Program-made: the position numbers and the translations under genes
Shown here: positions 1-7,545 of the stretch, piece by piece
Layout: the number at the start of each line of letters is the position of its first letter
Numbering within the stretch: position 1 is the first letter of the stretch
DNA from: Duganella sp. BuS-21
GTDB taxonomy: Bacteria; Pseudomonadota; Gammaproteobacteria; Burkholderiales; Burkholderiaceae_D
Assembly (NCBI GenBank): GCA_041874725.1
Contig: CP097466.1
Span: 1,922,001 to 1,986,000 of the forward strand
Reading direction: 5' to 3'
DNA: 64,000 bases
The notes under the pieces: model-generated
Told to the model about the DNA's origin: nothing
What the model saw: the letters and a program-made list of their open reading frames with translations, nothing else
The model's database searches: none

Positions 1-140
1 ACCGCTTCCTGCGGCTCCAGCTGCATGATGGGGCAGTGCGCCAGCATGTTGGCGACGGCGGCGTCATCGTCGGAGTTGCGCAGCAGTTGCAGGTCGCTGA
101 CCCGGTAGTTCGAAGAACCGAATGTGCTGATGTGTTTCAA
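1..140 (-). CDS. Start of a probable cyclic-nucleotide-binding-domain protein (partial)
   Basis: Only the first 46 codons are inside the window; the gene runs off the left edge. The reading begins at a TTG codon (138-140) with GAAAGAA a few bases upstream and an in-frame TGA just before that, so no earlier start is possible. The visible peptide starts (M)KHISTFGSSNYRVSDLQ and ends in CPIMQLEPQEA. The pattern 'leucine-rich helix, CPI, L, EPQE' resembles the opening of a cNMP-binding domain (Crp/cNMP family), where a Pro-containing turn is followed by L-x-x-G/Q-E. The family call is inference from this short piece; the C-terminal output domain is not visible. Confidence 0.5.
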   Translation of the reverse strand, partial: MKHISTFGSSNYRVSDLQLLRNSDDDAAVANMLAHCPIMQLEPQEA

Positions 141-291
141 GGCGTTCTTTCAGGATGCCGAAAGGCAATCAATCGTGGCTACAATCATAGCTGAAAGGAT
201 GTTGGCAGGTCACGCTTTGTACTGGAAGGGAAGTGTAAATTTTCCACAGCTTGTGGTTCAATACCGGCATCGCAATCTTTAGGGACACACC

Positions 292-1071
292 ATGGCTTAC
301 CTCGACGCGCTGGGCACCGAGCATCAACCCGCGCCGCAGGCGCGCATCGTCTCGCTGGTGCCGTCGATCACCGAGCTGCTGTGCGACCTCGGCTTGGCCG
401 CGCAGGTGGTGGGGCGCACCGGCTTCTGCATCCATCCCTGGGACACGGTGCAGGAGATTCCCAAGGTGGGCGGCACCAAGGACGTGAACCTGGAAAAGAT
501 CCGCAAGCTGGCGCCCACCCATGTGGTGCTGAATATCGATGAGAACGAAAAGCCGACCGCCGATGCGCTGGCCGAGTTCGTGCCGAACGTGGTGGTCACG
601 CATCCGCTGCGCCCGCGCGACAACCTGGAACTGGCGCGCTTGATGGGCGGCGTGTTCTGCCGCGAGCGCCAAGCGGCCGCATGGTGCGCCGCGTTCGAGG
701 CCGAGTACGCGCTGCTGCAGGCCACGCCGAAAGGGCCGCCGCAAACCATGTTGTACTGCATCTGGCAAGATCCGTGGATGAGCATTTCGCAGGACACCTA
801 TATCGCGCGCATGCTGGAGGAAATCGGCTGGAGCGTGCCGGACCTGGGCGACTCGCGCTATCCGGAATTCCGCTGGTCTTCGGAGTTGATCGACAGCGTG
901 GACGGCGTGCTGCTGTCGAGCGAGCCTTACCGCTACACGGAAGCGCACGCGGACGTGCTCGAGCGGCAGATCGGCAAGCCGGTGCTGCTGGTCGATGGCG
1001 AGATGATGTCGTGGTATGGCAGCAGGTCGCTGCAAGGCTTGCGTTACTTGCGGGAGCTGGCGCAACGTTAG
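292..1071 (+). CDS. BtuF-like helical-backbone metal receptor (ABC substrate-binding-type protein)
   Basis: A 259-residue protein of the periplasmic-binding fold class III (BtuF/FhuD/TroA-like). The N-terminal half carries the typical RIVSLVPSITELLCDLGL stretch (about residues 18-35), then VVGRTGFCIHP, IPKVGGTKDVNLEKI and LAPTHVVLNIDENEK, the pattern seen in cobalamin- or iron-chelate-binding proteins. No signal peptide is visible, although this family normally works in the periplasm with a BtuCD-type transporter, and no transporter genes are nearby. It may be a solitary cytoplasmic-looking member that is common in betaproteobacteria. AGGGAC lies 5-10 bases before the ATG. Family is confident; ligand (cobalamin, haem, other chelate) is unknown. 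Confidence 0.8.
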   Translation: MAYLDALGTEHQPAPQARIVSLVPSITELLCDLGLAAQVVGRTGFCIHPWDTVQEIPKVGGTKDVNLEKIRKLAPTHVVLNIDENEKPTADALAEFVPNVVVTHPLRPRDNLELARLMGGVFCRERQAAAWCAAFEAEYALLQATPKGPPQTMLYCIWQDPWMSISQDTYIARMLEEIGWSVPDLGDSRYPEFRWSSELIDSVDGVLLSSEPYRYTEAHADVLERQIGKPVLLVDGEMMSWYGSRSLQGLRYLRELAQR

Positions 1072-1099
1072 ATCAACGCCGGCAGCCCCCGCGGCGGGA

Positions 1100-1477
1100 T
1101 TACTCTTCGTCGACGTTGGCGACCACCGCAGCCGAGGCGGCGCCGACACCTTCGGCATGGCGTTTGTGATCATGCAGCTTGCCGACCGCCGTTTCGATTG
1201 AGCGTTTCAGCTTGTCGGTGGCGCCGCTGATGGCCTGGTGCAGCGTGGCCGCATGGTCGCTGACGGCGATCGGTTGCAGGCCGGTGAGACGGGCTTCCAT
1301 CAAGCAACGATTGTCGCCGTCGGCCGATTTCTGGCCCAGGTTGTCGCTCAGGTGCACTTCGACGCGGGTGATCTGCTCGCCGAAGCGGTGGAGGGCGTTG
1401 CTCACGACAGATTGCACATGTTCATCGAGACCCGCATGACGTTCGACGGTCTTGTCAGTATTAATTTGGATTTGCAT
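1100..1477 (-). CDS. HPF/RaiA-family ribosome-associated protein
   Basis: A 125-residue protein resembling the ribosome hibernation factor / sigma-54 modulation family (S30AE domain). It opens MQIQINTDKTVERHAGLDEHV and continues with RFGEQITRVEVHLSDNLGQKS, D-x-R-C-L-M-E-A-R and DLHQAI-like helix residues, the beta-alpha-beta-beta-beta-alpha layout of HPF. The start at 1477 is chosen because AGGAGC lies just upstream; a longer reading to 1534 has no ribosome site. The C-terminal tail after about residue 105 is Ala/Val-rich and not part of the domain. Members of this type in betaproteobacteria often have only weak similarity to E. coli HPF, so ribosome binding is inferred from the family. Confidence 0.75.
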   Translation of the reverse strand: MQIQINTDKTVERHAGLDEHVQSVVSNALHRFGEQITRVEVHLSDNLGQKSADGDNRCLMEARLTGLQPIAVSDHAATLHQAISGATDKLKRSIETAVGKLHDHKRHAEGVGAASAAVVANVDEE

Positions 1478-1552
1478 AAGCTTGCTCCTGTTGTTTGACT
1501 GCGAGACCATCTTACTCCTTCCCGCCTTAAGCACGCGTTAATTTCCTAACGC

Positions 1553-1900
1553 TCAAGCTTGCTGCAAATAGAAGCGTAACGCCCAGCCTGTAAGAATAAG
1601 CGAGGCGACGATGTTGACAAGCGCCAGCGAACGTTGTTGCCGAAACGGCAGATTGAGTGCGCTAATCGATGCTGCTACGCCTTGCCACATCAATGCAACT
1701 AGCAATCCGATTCCATAGAAGTGCATCGCAGGCGACTGCGCAAGCGTGGGATGTAAGAAGACCAGTGTGCCGGATAACACGATCGGCGTTAATGCCACCA
1801 GCGACAAGGCGGCGCTATTGCGCGCGCTGCCTGCAGGAAGGAGCAAGCCTGATAGAAGACCGGCACTGGCACCCAAAGTGAGAAAGCCTAGACTGTGCAT
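1553..1900 (-). CDS. Small four-helix membrane protein of unknown function
   Basis: A 115-residue, highly hydrophobic protein with about four transmembrane segments (roughly residues 3-22, 29-48, 60-80 and 91-112) separated by short polar turns (AGSARNS, NLPFRQQR). No signal peptide, no recognisable motif. It is divergent from the three-gene cassette that starts at 2036 and shares that cassette's lower GC by eye, so it may belong to the same transferred segment. I do not recognise the family. Coding is supported by the intact frame, ATG start and sensible membrane topology. Confidence 0.55.
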   Translation of the reverse strand: MHSLGFLTLGASAGLLSGLLLPAGSARNSAALSLVALTPIVLSGTLVFLHPTLAQSPAMHFYGIGLLVALMWQGVAASISALNLPFRQQRSLALVNIVASLILTGWALRFYLQQA

Positions 1901-1995
1901 AAATATCTGTAACTATGTATATTGCTACGATGCGCTTGCTGGTGGAAGGTTCTGCCGATTGGTAGCCGTCCGATGACAGCAAGGGTACAATTTGG

Positions 1996-2012
1996 AAACT
2001 TATCATAAGTTT
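1996..2012. promoter_or_regulatory. 17-bp palindrome, candidate operator for the cassette at 2036
   Basis: Perfect inverted repeat AAACTTAT-C-ATAAGTTT, with 8-bp arms, 23 bases before the ATG at 2036. A TACAAT hexamer at 1986-1991 could serve as a -10 box, which would place the palindrome on or just after the transcription start, the usual place for a repressor operator. No good -35 was found. The palindrome is seen directly; the regulatory role is inference. Confidence 0.5.
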
Positions 2013-2035
2013 GACATTATTGCTATGAGGATCAC

Positions 2036-2656
2036 ATGATTCTAGAGGTGGTCGAAGACGTATCCAACGGGAAGTTGTTGCGGTGTTTGAAATTGCTGCA
2101 AGCTGACGATGTGCTGCTGATCGAGGCTGCAAGCAGGTCTTATCGACACCAGCTCGGGTTTCTCAAGCTTGTACTGATGACTGGCTTGGATGGCGCTTGC
2201 CTGCGGCTGCACGTATGGGACCGGCTGGTCAATCCAGTGGAGGATATTCACTCGCATTGCGCAGACTTTATGTCTCGCGTGGTGCTTGGTCGTTTAGAGG
2301 AAAATGCCTTTGAACTCGCGGGCGGGGAGACTCACGCACTTTTTCGTTATCATTTTGACGTGGACGCTGGTCATAGCGTGGCGGTCAAGGGTGGCCTTAC
2401 TGGTATTTGCCTGCGGGAGAGCCGCACTGTGTTTCAGGGCGAAGCTTACATTAAGCATGCCTTCGACTTACATAGCGTCGGCAATGTTGTGCCCGGGACA
2501 GTGACGGTCTCTGCATGGGGCGCGCGGAATGGCGAGGCTCTGGTGCTAAAGCCGCTTGACGCGGAGCCTGAGGATTGCGCTGCGGCCTCCGGTATGCCAG
2601 TCGAGCAGATGCGTGCGATGCTGGCTAACATTAAGGAAAGGCTGCTTCATACATGA
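2036..2656 (+). CDS. Putative cupin-fold metalloprotein, first gene of a three-gene cassette
   Basis: A 206-residue protein that I cannot assign to a named family. Residues 58-95 read LRLHVWDRLVNPVEDIHSHCADF then SRVVLGRLEENAFE. An H-x-H pair (72, 74) followed by a glycine turn and a Glu/Phe strand is typical of metal-binding cupins such as cysteine dioxygenases. Further histidines at 141 and 146 could complete a metal site. No signal peptide or membrane segment. GAGG at 2027-2030 precedes the ATG. Its stop codon overlaps the next start (ATGA), so it is translationally coupled to the dCTP-deaminase-like gene. Base composition is lower in GC than the flanking housekeeping genes. Function unknown; fold call is inference. 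Confidence 0.6.
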   Translation: MILEVVEDVSNGKLLRCLKLLQADDVLLIEAASRSYRHQLGFLKLVLMTGLDGACLRLHVWDRLVNPVEDIHSHCADFMSRVVLGRLEENAFELAGGETHALFRYHFDVDAGHSVAVKGGLTGICLRESRTVFQGEAYIKHAFDLHSVGNVVPGTVTVSAWGARNGEALVLKPLDAEPEDCAAASGMPVEQMRAMLANIKERLLHT

Positions 2657-3489
2657 TTCTTCCTAGCCAGGAAATCAAGATGCTGTCGGAATACCGGCCT
2701 CATGACCCTTTACGTTTGATTACTCCTTTCGATAAAGACAATCTGCGCGGCAGTTCCTATGATTTGACCGTGGGGGCGGAATACTACGTTGGCCGAGATT
2801 TTTCTGCCTCCAAACTATCAACCGAGCAACTGACTCCTGGACAGTCCTTCACCATTCCTCCTCACGCGGTCTGCTTTATTTTGTCGACGGAATTGATTGA
2901 ACTGCCGAAAAATATAACGGCAAAAGTTTCGCTAAGGATGACGCATATCTATGCGGGAATGGTGCTTACTTCGCAGCCGCCATTTGACCCTGGGTACAAG
3001 GGACGCGTGGTCGTGATGCTTCACAATCTGTCCTCGGAACCGTTCTATTTGCGCAGCGGTGACCGGCTGGCTACGATTGAGTTCGTGCGACTGTCGCTGA
3101 GCACTACAAATGCAAAACCGCATCGCTCGGTACAGACATTGCAAGAGCAGTTGCCCAAGCCGTTGGTGAGCAGCCTGTCTGACATCGCGAAAATTTCGAC
3201 TGCCGCAAGTCAGAAAGTCGATTTGTTTGCCGCCCAGATGATGACTGTTGTTGCCTTGATCGTTGCCGTGTTTGCGGTTCCTGGTTTTTTCTCCTTCAGT
3301 AGCCTGACTGATCGCTTGAACGAGCAAAAGGATCAACTGAAGGAAATGAAGGAGGAGGTTGAACGCAATAATGTCACCATCGCTGAACTCACCAAGCAGG
3401 TTGGAACATTGAAACAGAAGACGACCAGTCCCACGCTCAAAAAGCCGCCACATGACATCATAGTGAATATAGAAAATGGGAGTCGGTGA
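2653..3489 (+). CDS. dCTP-deaminase/dUTPase-fold protein with C-terminal membrane anchor and coiled coil
   Basis: A 278-residue protein with three parts. Residues 1-155 resemble the dCTP deaminase (Dcd) fold: LRGSSYDLTVG (31-41), a beta-rich middle, and the hallmark FDPGYKG (111-117) followed by HNLSSEPFYLRSGDRLATIEF. Residues about 191-214 form one hydrophobic membrane segment, and 218-256 a charged heptad-like coiled coil (RLNEQKDQLKEMKEEVERN). Hand alignment with E. coli Dcd puts Met122 where the catalytic Glu138 should be, and Tyr where Arg115 sits, so deaminase activity is doubtful. Ordinary Dcd is soluble and about 190 residues. It overlaps the upstream gene by four bases and the downstream ThiL-like gene by one. 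A nucleotide-sensing or scaffold role is inference. Confidence 0.7.
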   Translation: MILPSQEIKMLSEYRPHDPLRLITPFDKDNLRGSSYDLTVGAEYYVGRDFSASKLSTEQLTPGQSFTIPPHAVCFILSTELIELPKNITAKVSLRMTHIYAGMVLTSQPPFDPGYKGRVVVMLHNLSSEPFYLRSGDRLATIEFVRLSLSTTNAKPHRSVQTLQEQLPKPLVSSLSDIAKISTAASQKVDLFAAQMMTVVALIVAVFAVPGFFSFSSLTDRLNEQKDQLKEMKEEVERNNVTIAELTKQVGTLKQKTTSPTLKKPPHDIIVNIENGSR

Positions 3490-4529
3490 TGGTGACGATG
3501 TCAGATCTTGGCGAGAAGGCATTTCTCAAAGCGCTTTTACCTGAACTCCATGTGGCCCCGATGTTTGTCAATGGCTTCGGACACGATGCGAGTATTGTCG
3601 ATGTCGGGTTGGAGCAGTGCCTGGCTGTCAAGATCGACCGCGCAGCCTTTCCTGTGGCCCTGAAACATGGTATCGGCGACTACCGGACATGGGGGCGTCT
3701 GGCCGTCGCGGCTAATGTCAGCGACTTATTGGCCGTAGGTGCTGTACCGCGAGCGCTGATGTTGTCACTGGTCGTGCCTGGCACTTTTGAGGCAAGTGAT
3801 GCACGCGCCATCGTTAAGGGCTGCGAGGAAGCTTGCGCGTGGCACGACATCGCTTTCGTTGGCGGGGATACCAAAGAAGGTGACGCAGCCCAAGTTATAG
3901 GTTCCGCATGGGGCACGGTTGAAAAAAAATTCGCCTTCGGACGCGCCGCCGCCAAACCTGGGGACCGCCTATTCATCGCGGGACGCCTGGGCGCTTTTGC
4001 CGGAGTTCTGGCATTACTGGAGCTGGTATCTGCGCAAGAGCAAAATGTGCCGGATGAATGGCAAGAGATTCTCACCATACCAATGGCCCGTCTGCATGAA
4101 GGGAAGTACCTGCGTAAGTCACGCATGGTGGCCGCTGCTTGCGATCTGAGTGATGGCTTGGCGGATGCACTGCATATTTTCTGCGCCGACGGTGCCGGCA
4201 TTACTATCGCAGAAACCAGTTTGCCGTTGCATCAGCTCGCAAGTGAGGCATCCGTTAAGACTGGTGTTCCGCTTTGGCGGTTTGCATTCGGTGTAGGTGA
4301 CTGGTCGATAGCCTTGGTGGTTCACGATCAGGACGTGAAAGCATTCAAGCGCGCGATAACAGGGAAGTTGGAGTTGTTTGAAATAGGGCAGTTCAATAAC
4401 ACGGGACGCAAGATAATTCGCGACGCCTGCGGTGCGGATATTGAAGTGCCGGATCTGATTAATGAACAATTTCGCCGCCGCCTTGAGGACAACGGGTCGT
4501 ATTTGAAGGATCTGATGTACAGGTCCTGA
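3489..4529 (+). CDS. ThiL/PurM-like (AIR synthase-related) protein, third gene of the cassette
   Basis: A 346-residue protein of the PurM/ThiL/SelD/HypE ATP-binding fold. Visible marks are GHDASIVDVG (31-40, where ThiL has GDDAA), ANVSDLLAVGAVPRALMLSL (75-94), FVGGDTKEGD (123-132), KPGDRLFIAGRLGAFAG and CDLSDGLADALHI. The ThiL GGEDYEL site is changed to GVGDWSIAL. The start at 3489 is preferred over GTG 3486 because GGGAG at 3478-3482 is correctly spaced and TGATG overlaps the upstream stop. No thiamine genes are nearby. The motif changes argue against a plain thiamine-phosphate kinase; it may phosphorylate or cyclise another small molecule made with its two partners. Family confident, substrate unknown. 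Confidence 0.75.
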   Translation: MVTMSDLGEKAFLKALLPELHVAPMFVNGFGHDASIVDVGLEQCLAVKIDRAAFPVALKHGIGDYRTWGRLAVAANVSDLLAVGAVPRALMLSLVVPGTFEASDARAIVKGCEEACAWHDIAFVGGDTKEGDAAQVIGSAWGTVEKKFAFGRAAAKPGDRLFIAGRLGAFAGVLALLELVSAQEQNVPDEWQEILTIPMARLHEGKYLRKSRMVAAACDLSDGLADALHIFCADGAGITIAETSLPLHQLASEASVKTGVPLWRFAFGVGDWSIALVVHDQDVKAFKRAITGKLELFEIGQFNNTGRKIIRDACGADIEVPDLINEQFRRRLEDNGSYLKDLMYRS

Positions 4530-4532
4530 CTC

Positions 4533-5198
4533 TTAGCTGTTAATCAAGGAGGCGGCGATGTTGATCGACAGGCCGAGGATCGCCAGGTTGTAGAAGAAGC
4601 ACAGCACCGATTGCCCCAACACCACCTGGCGCAGGCGGCGGCTGCGCACCGTGACGTCCGAGGTCTGCACCGCCACGCAAATCGTGAACGAGAAGTAGAG
4701 GAAGTCCCAGTAGTTGGGCGTGAGCTGGCTGTCCGGGAAGCCGAGCGGCTTGTCGCCGGTTTCCTCCATGTAGTACAGGTGTGCGTAGTGCGAGCAGAAC
4801 ATCACACCCACCATGAACCAGGAGCCGATCAAGGTCAGCAGCCCGAGCGCGTAGCGCAGCGCCAGGTCGGCGCCGGTCAAGTCTTTAACGGTCGCCAACT
4901 GCGAGACGATGGCCGCCAGGCTGACCAGCACCGCCAGCGACAGCACGGCCAGGATCACCGGCCCCCGTTCATCCTGGCGGCAGGCGGCGCGCTTGATGTC
5001 GTGGTGGTCGGCCTTCATCATCATCCAGGCCATCGTCAGCAGATAGGTCCAGACCAGGATGTCCCAGCATGCCAACAGCTGCGTCATCCATGACCAGGCG
5101 GCCGGCAGCAGCGGGCCGGCCAGCAGGCCCAGCACGACGGCCAGGCTCAGGTGCGGACGGCTGTGGATGATGGACGGCAGCGCCAGTGTCGGCTTCAT
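4533..5198 (-). CDS. DUF1345 family integral membrane protein
   Basis: A 221-residue protein with about five to six membrane segments. The C-terminal part, with YMEETGDKPLGFPD and NYWDFLYFSFTICVAVQTSDVTVRSRRLRQVVLGQSVLCFFYNLAILGLSIN, matches the DUF1345 layout, where the pattern DFxYFSFxxGxxxQTSDV recalls the pore-helix region of two-TM potassium channels. Function of the family is not established. The ATG overlaps the stop of the upstream MFS gene by four bases (ATGA), so the two are co-transcribed and probably translationally coupled. It converges with the cassette ending at 4529, leaving only three bases between stops. Confidence 0.8.
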   Translation of the reverse strand: MKPTLALPSIIHSRPHLSLAVVLGLLAGPLLPAAWSWMTQLLACWDILVWTYLLTMAWMMMKADHHDIKRAACRQDERGPVILAVLSLAVLVSLAAIVSQLATVKDLTGADLALRYALGLLTLIGSWFMVGVMFCSHYAHLYYMEETGDKPLGFPDSQLTPNYWDFLYFSFTICVAVQTSDVTVRSRRLRQVVLGQSVLCFFYNLAILGLSINIAASLINS

Positions 5199-6436
5199 TT
5201 TTTATCCTCGTGCGGGAAGCGGTCCATGCGCGACAAGGCCGGGAACAACAAGGTCCAGGCCCCCACCACGGCCAATGTTGCCGCGCCGCCGAACAGGATG
5301 GCGCGCGTCAACCCCAGCCAGCCGGCGGTGATGCCCGATTCAAATTCGCCCAGCTCGTTCGAGGCGCCGATGAACACCGAATTGACCGCGCTGACGCGGC
5401 CACGGATTTCATCCGGCGTTTCGTATTGCACCAGCAGGTGACGCACGTAGACGCTGATCATGTCGCCGGCGCCCATCAGGAACAGGGCCACCAGCGCGAC
5501 GATGAAGCTGGTGGTCGCGCCCAGCACCAGCGTGCCGACCCCGAATACCGCCACGCCGCCCAGCATCCATGCGCCGACCCGTCGCGTGACGGGGAAGAAG
5601 GCGAGGGCGATCGAGCACAGCGCCGCGCCCGCGCCCGGCGCCGTGCGCAAGGCGCCCAGTCCGCTCGGGCCGATGTGCAGCACATCGTGCGCCAGCGCCG
5701 GCAGCAGGGCGGTGGCGCCGCCGAACAGCACGGCGAACAGGTCGAGCGAGATGGCACCCAGCACGATCTTGCGCGACCACACGAAGCGCAGCCCTTCCAG
5801 CACCGTGTGCCACGAAGCCGGCCCGCTGGCGCTGGGCTGCTTGACCGATTTCACCATCGCCATCATCACCACCGACGCCAGCAGCAGGACCGAGGAAACC
5901 ATATACACCGTTTTCGGTCCGGCCAGGTAGAACAGGCCGCCCAGCGTCGGTCCCACGATCACGGCCACGTGGAAGCTGGAGGAGCTCAGCGCCACCGCCT
6001 TGCTGAAGCTCTCCTGCGGCACCAGGTTGACCAGGATGGCCTGCGTGGCCGGCCCCATGAAGGCGCGCGCGCTGCCGTACAGCACCAGCACCGCGAACAC
6101 CGGCCACACGGCCGTCAGCCCGGTGCTGGTGTAGCCGAGCAGCATCAGGCCGCATACCAGCTGGGCGCCGAGCGAGAGCGTGATCAGGGTGCGGCGGTCG
6201 TAGCGGTCGGCGGCGTGGCCGGCGATCAGGATCAGCAGCAGGAACGGCAGGAACTGCGCCAGGCCGATCAGGCCGAGGTCGAACAGATTGTGCGTCATCG
6301 AATAGACTTGCCAGCCGATGGCGACGTTTTGCATCTGGACGGCCAGGGTGGCCAGGGTGCGGGCGGAGAGGTAGAGCGTGAAGTTGCGGTGGCGCAGGAC
6401 GCTGAAACCGTTGGAGGAGGAAGTACTCGATGACAT
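5195..6436 (-). CDS. MFS transporter of the EntS/MFS_3 type
   Basis: A 413-residue major facilitator with twelve predicted helices. FSVLRHRNFTLYLSARTLATLA at the start, AGHAADRYDRRTLI in the loop between helices 2 and 3, and GPATQAILVNLVP and IGASNELGEFESG later are characteristic of the enterobactin-exporter-like MFS_3 family, which moves siderophores or drugs out of the cytoplasm. The start at 6436 is chosen because the domain begins shortly after it; a longer reading to 6559 would overlap the upstream reductase and adds only a low-complexity Ser/Pro tail. It lies upstream of, and overlaps, the DUF1345 gene. Substrate cannot be inferred. Confidence 0.8.
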   Translation of the reverse strand: MSSSTSSSNGFSVLRHRNFTLYLSARTLATLAVQMQNVAIGWQVYSMTHNLFDLGLIGLAQFLPFLLLILIAGHAADRYDRRTLITLSLGAQLVCGLMLLGYTSTGLTAVWPVFAVLVLYGSARAFMGPATQAILVNLVPQESFSKAVALSSSSFHVAVIVGPTLGGLFYLAGPKTVYMVSSVLLLASVVMMAMVKSVKQPSASGPASWHTVLEGLRFVWSRKIVLGAISLDLFAVLFGGATALLPALAHDVLHIGPSGLGALRTAPGAGAALCSIALAFFPVTRRVGAWMLGGVAVFGVGTLVLGATTSFIVALVALFLMGAGDMISVYVRHLLVQYETPDEIRGRVSAVNSVFIGASNELGEFESGITAGWLGLTRAILFGGAATLAVVGAWTLLFPALSRMDRFPHEDKK

Positions 6437-6506
6437 TCGCGCTTTCGGGGAGCAGAGCCTGGGGGACTCTGCATCCCCGTCAGCCCTGCCGTTGGGTGGG
6501 GTGCTG

Positions 6507-7532
6507 TTACTGGTGGATATCGGCTTCGGTGGTGAAGGCGTCGGCGTAGAACTCTTCATCCGGCAAGCCGCATAGGGCGACGAAATCCTGCTTCGCCGAT
6601 TCCACCATGATCGGGGCGCCGCAGGCGTAGACCTGGTGGCCGGACAGGTCGGGCAGGTCGGCCATCACGGCCTGGTGGACGAAGCCGCTGCGACCGTCCC
6701 AGTGGTCTTCCGCCAGCGCGCCGGAGATCACCGGCACGTAGCGGAAGTTCGGCAGCGTGGCGGCCCACTCGCGGCACAGCGCGTCCATGTACAAGTCCTG
6801 CGGGCGGCGACCGCCCCAGTACAGCGTCATGGCACGCTCGGCACCTTGGGCGCGCAGGTGCTCGACGATGGCCTTGATCGGTGCGAAGCCGGTGCCCGAG
6901 GCCAGCAGCACCATCGGCTTGTCGGAATCCTCGCGCACGAAGAAGGTGCCCATCGGGCCTTCGAAGCGCAGAATGTCGCGTTCCTTCATGGTGCTGAACA
7001 CCTGGTCGGTGAACAGGCCGCCCGGCAGGTGGCGGATGTGCAGGGCCAGCGGCTGGTCCTGGTCCGGCGGGGTGGCGATGCTGTAGCTGCGGCGCTTGCC
7101 GTCGCGCAGCATGAATTCGATGTACTGGCCGGCGCGGAATTTCAGCGTTTCATTGGCCGGCAATTGCAGCGTGATGACGATGACGTCCGGCGCCATTTTT
7201 TCCAGCGTCGCCACGCGCGACGGCATCTTGCGGATCGGGTACTCGTCGCTGCCCGCCACTTCGCGCGCTTCGATCACCAGGTCGCCCTGGGTGGTGGCGC
7301 AGCACAGCAGCGAGAAACCGGCCGCTTCCTCGTCCTTGCTCAGGGCCCGTTCCTGGTGCGACTTGTGGGTGACCGAGCCGGAAACGATCTTGCCTTTGCA
7401 GGAGCTGCAGGCGCCGTTCTTGCAGCCGTAAGGCAGGCCGACGCCGGCGCGCATGGCCGCCGCCAGGATGGTTTCGTCCGCCTCGCAGCTGAATTGATGG
7501 CCGCTGGGCTGTACAGTTATTTGAAACGTCAT
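6507..7532 (-). CDS. CDP-6-deoxy-delta-3,4-glucoseen reductase-like ferredoxin/flavin reductase
   Basis: A 341-residue soluble electron-transfer enzyme. Residues 1-90 are a plant-type 2Fe-2S ferredoxin domain with CKNGACSSCKGKI (cluster cysteines C-x4-C-x2-C) and a fourth Cys in FSLLCCATTQGD. Residues about 100-200 form the FAD domain with KRRSYSIATPP, and the rest is the NAD(P)H domain with LLASGTGFAPIKAIVEHL and YACGAPIMVESAK. This domain order is that of AscD/E3-type reductases and oxygenase reductase components. In betaproteobacteria this protein is widely annotated as the deoxysugar reductase without a sugar pathway nearby, so its electron acceptor is uncertain. The start is set at MTFQITVQPSG; its ATG is 12 bp from a divergent start. 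Confidence 0.85.
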   Translation of the reverse strand: MTFQITVQPSGHQFSCEADETILAAAMRAGVGLPYGCKNGACSSCKGKIVSGSVTHKSHQERALSKDEEAAGFSLLCCATTQGDLVIEAREVAGSDEYPIRKMPSRVATLEKMAPDVIVITLQLPANETLKFRAGQYIEFMLRDGKRRSYSIATPPDQDQPLALHIRHLPGGLFTDQVFSTMKERDILRFEGPMGTFFVREDSDKPMVLLASGTGFAPIKAIVEHLRAQGAERAMTLYWGGRRPQDLYMDALCREWAATLPNFRYVPVISGALAEDHWDGRSGFVHQAVMADLPDLSGHQVYACGAPIMVESAKQDFVALCGLPDEEFYADAFTTEADIHQ

Positions 7533-7545
7533 ACAATCTTTCAGA
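7509..7545 (+). promoter_or_regulatory. Possible leaderless promoter of the SDR gene
   Basis: A near-consensus -10 box TACAAT at 7532-7537 stands only seven bases before the ATG at 7545. CTGTAC at 7509-7514 is a weak -35 at 17-bp spacing. Transcription starting six to eight bases after the -10 would begin at or next to the A of the start codon, and no Shine-Dalgarno sequence precedes the ATG. The promoter lies inside the first codons of the divergent reductase gene. Inferred from sequence only. Confidence 0.4.

Noticed and set aside
2653..3489. Annotating the cassette's second gene as active dCTP deaminase (dcd)
   Set aside because: Catalytic Glu and Arg positions are not conserved in the hand alignment, and the protein has a membrane anchor.
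3489..4529. Annotating the cassette's third gene as thiamine-monophosphate kinase (thiL)
   Set aside because: GDDAA and GGEDYEL sites are altered and no thiamine genes are near, so a specific symbol is not justified.
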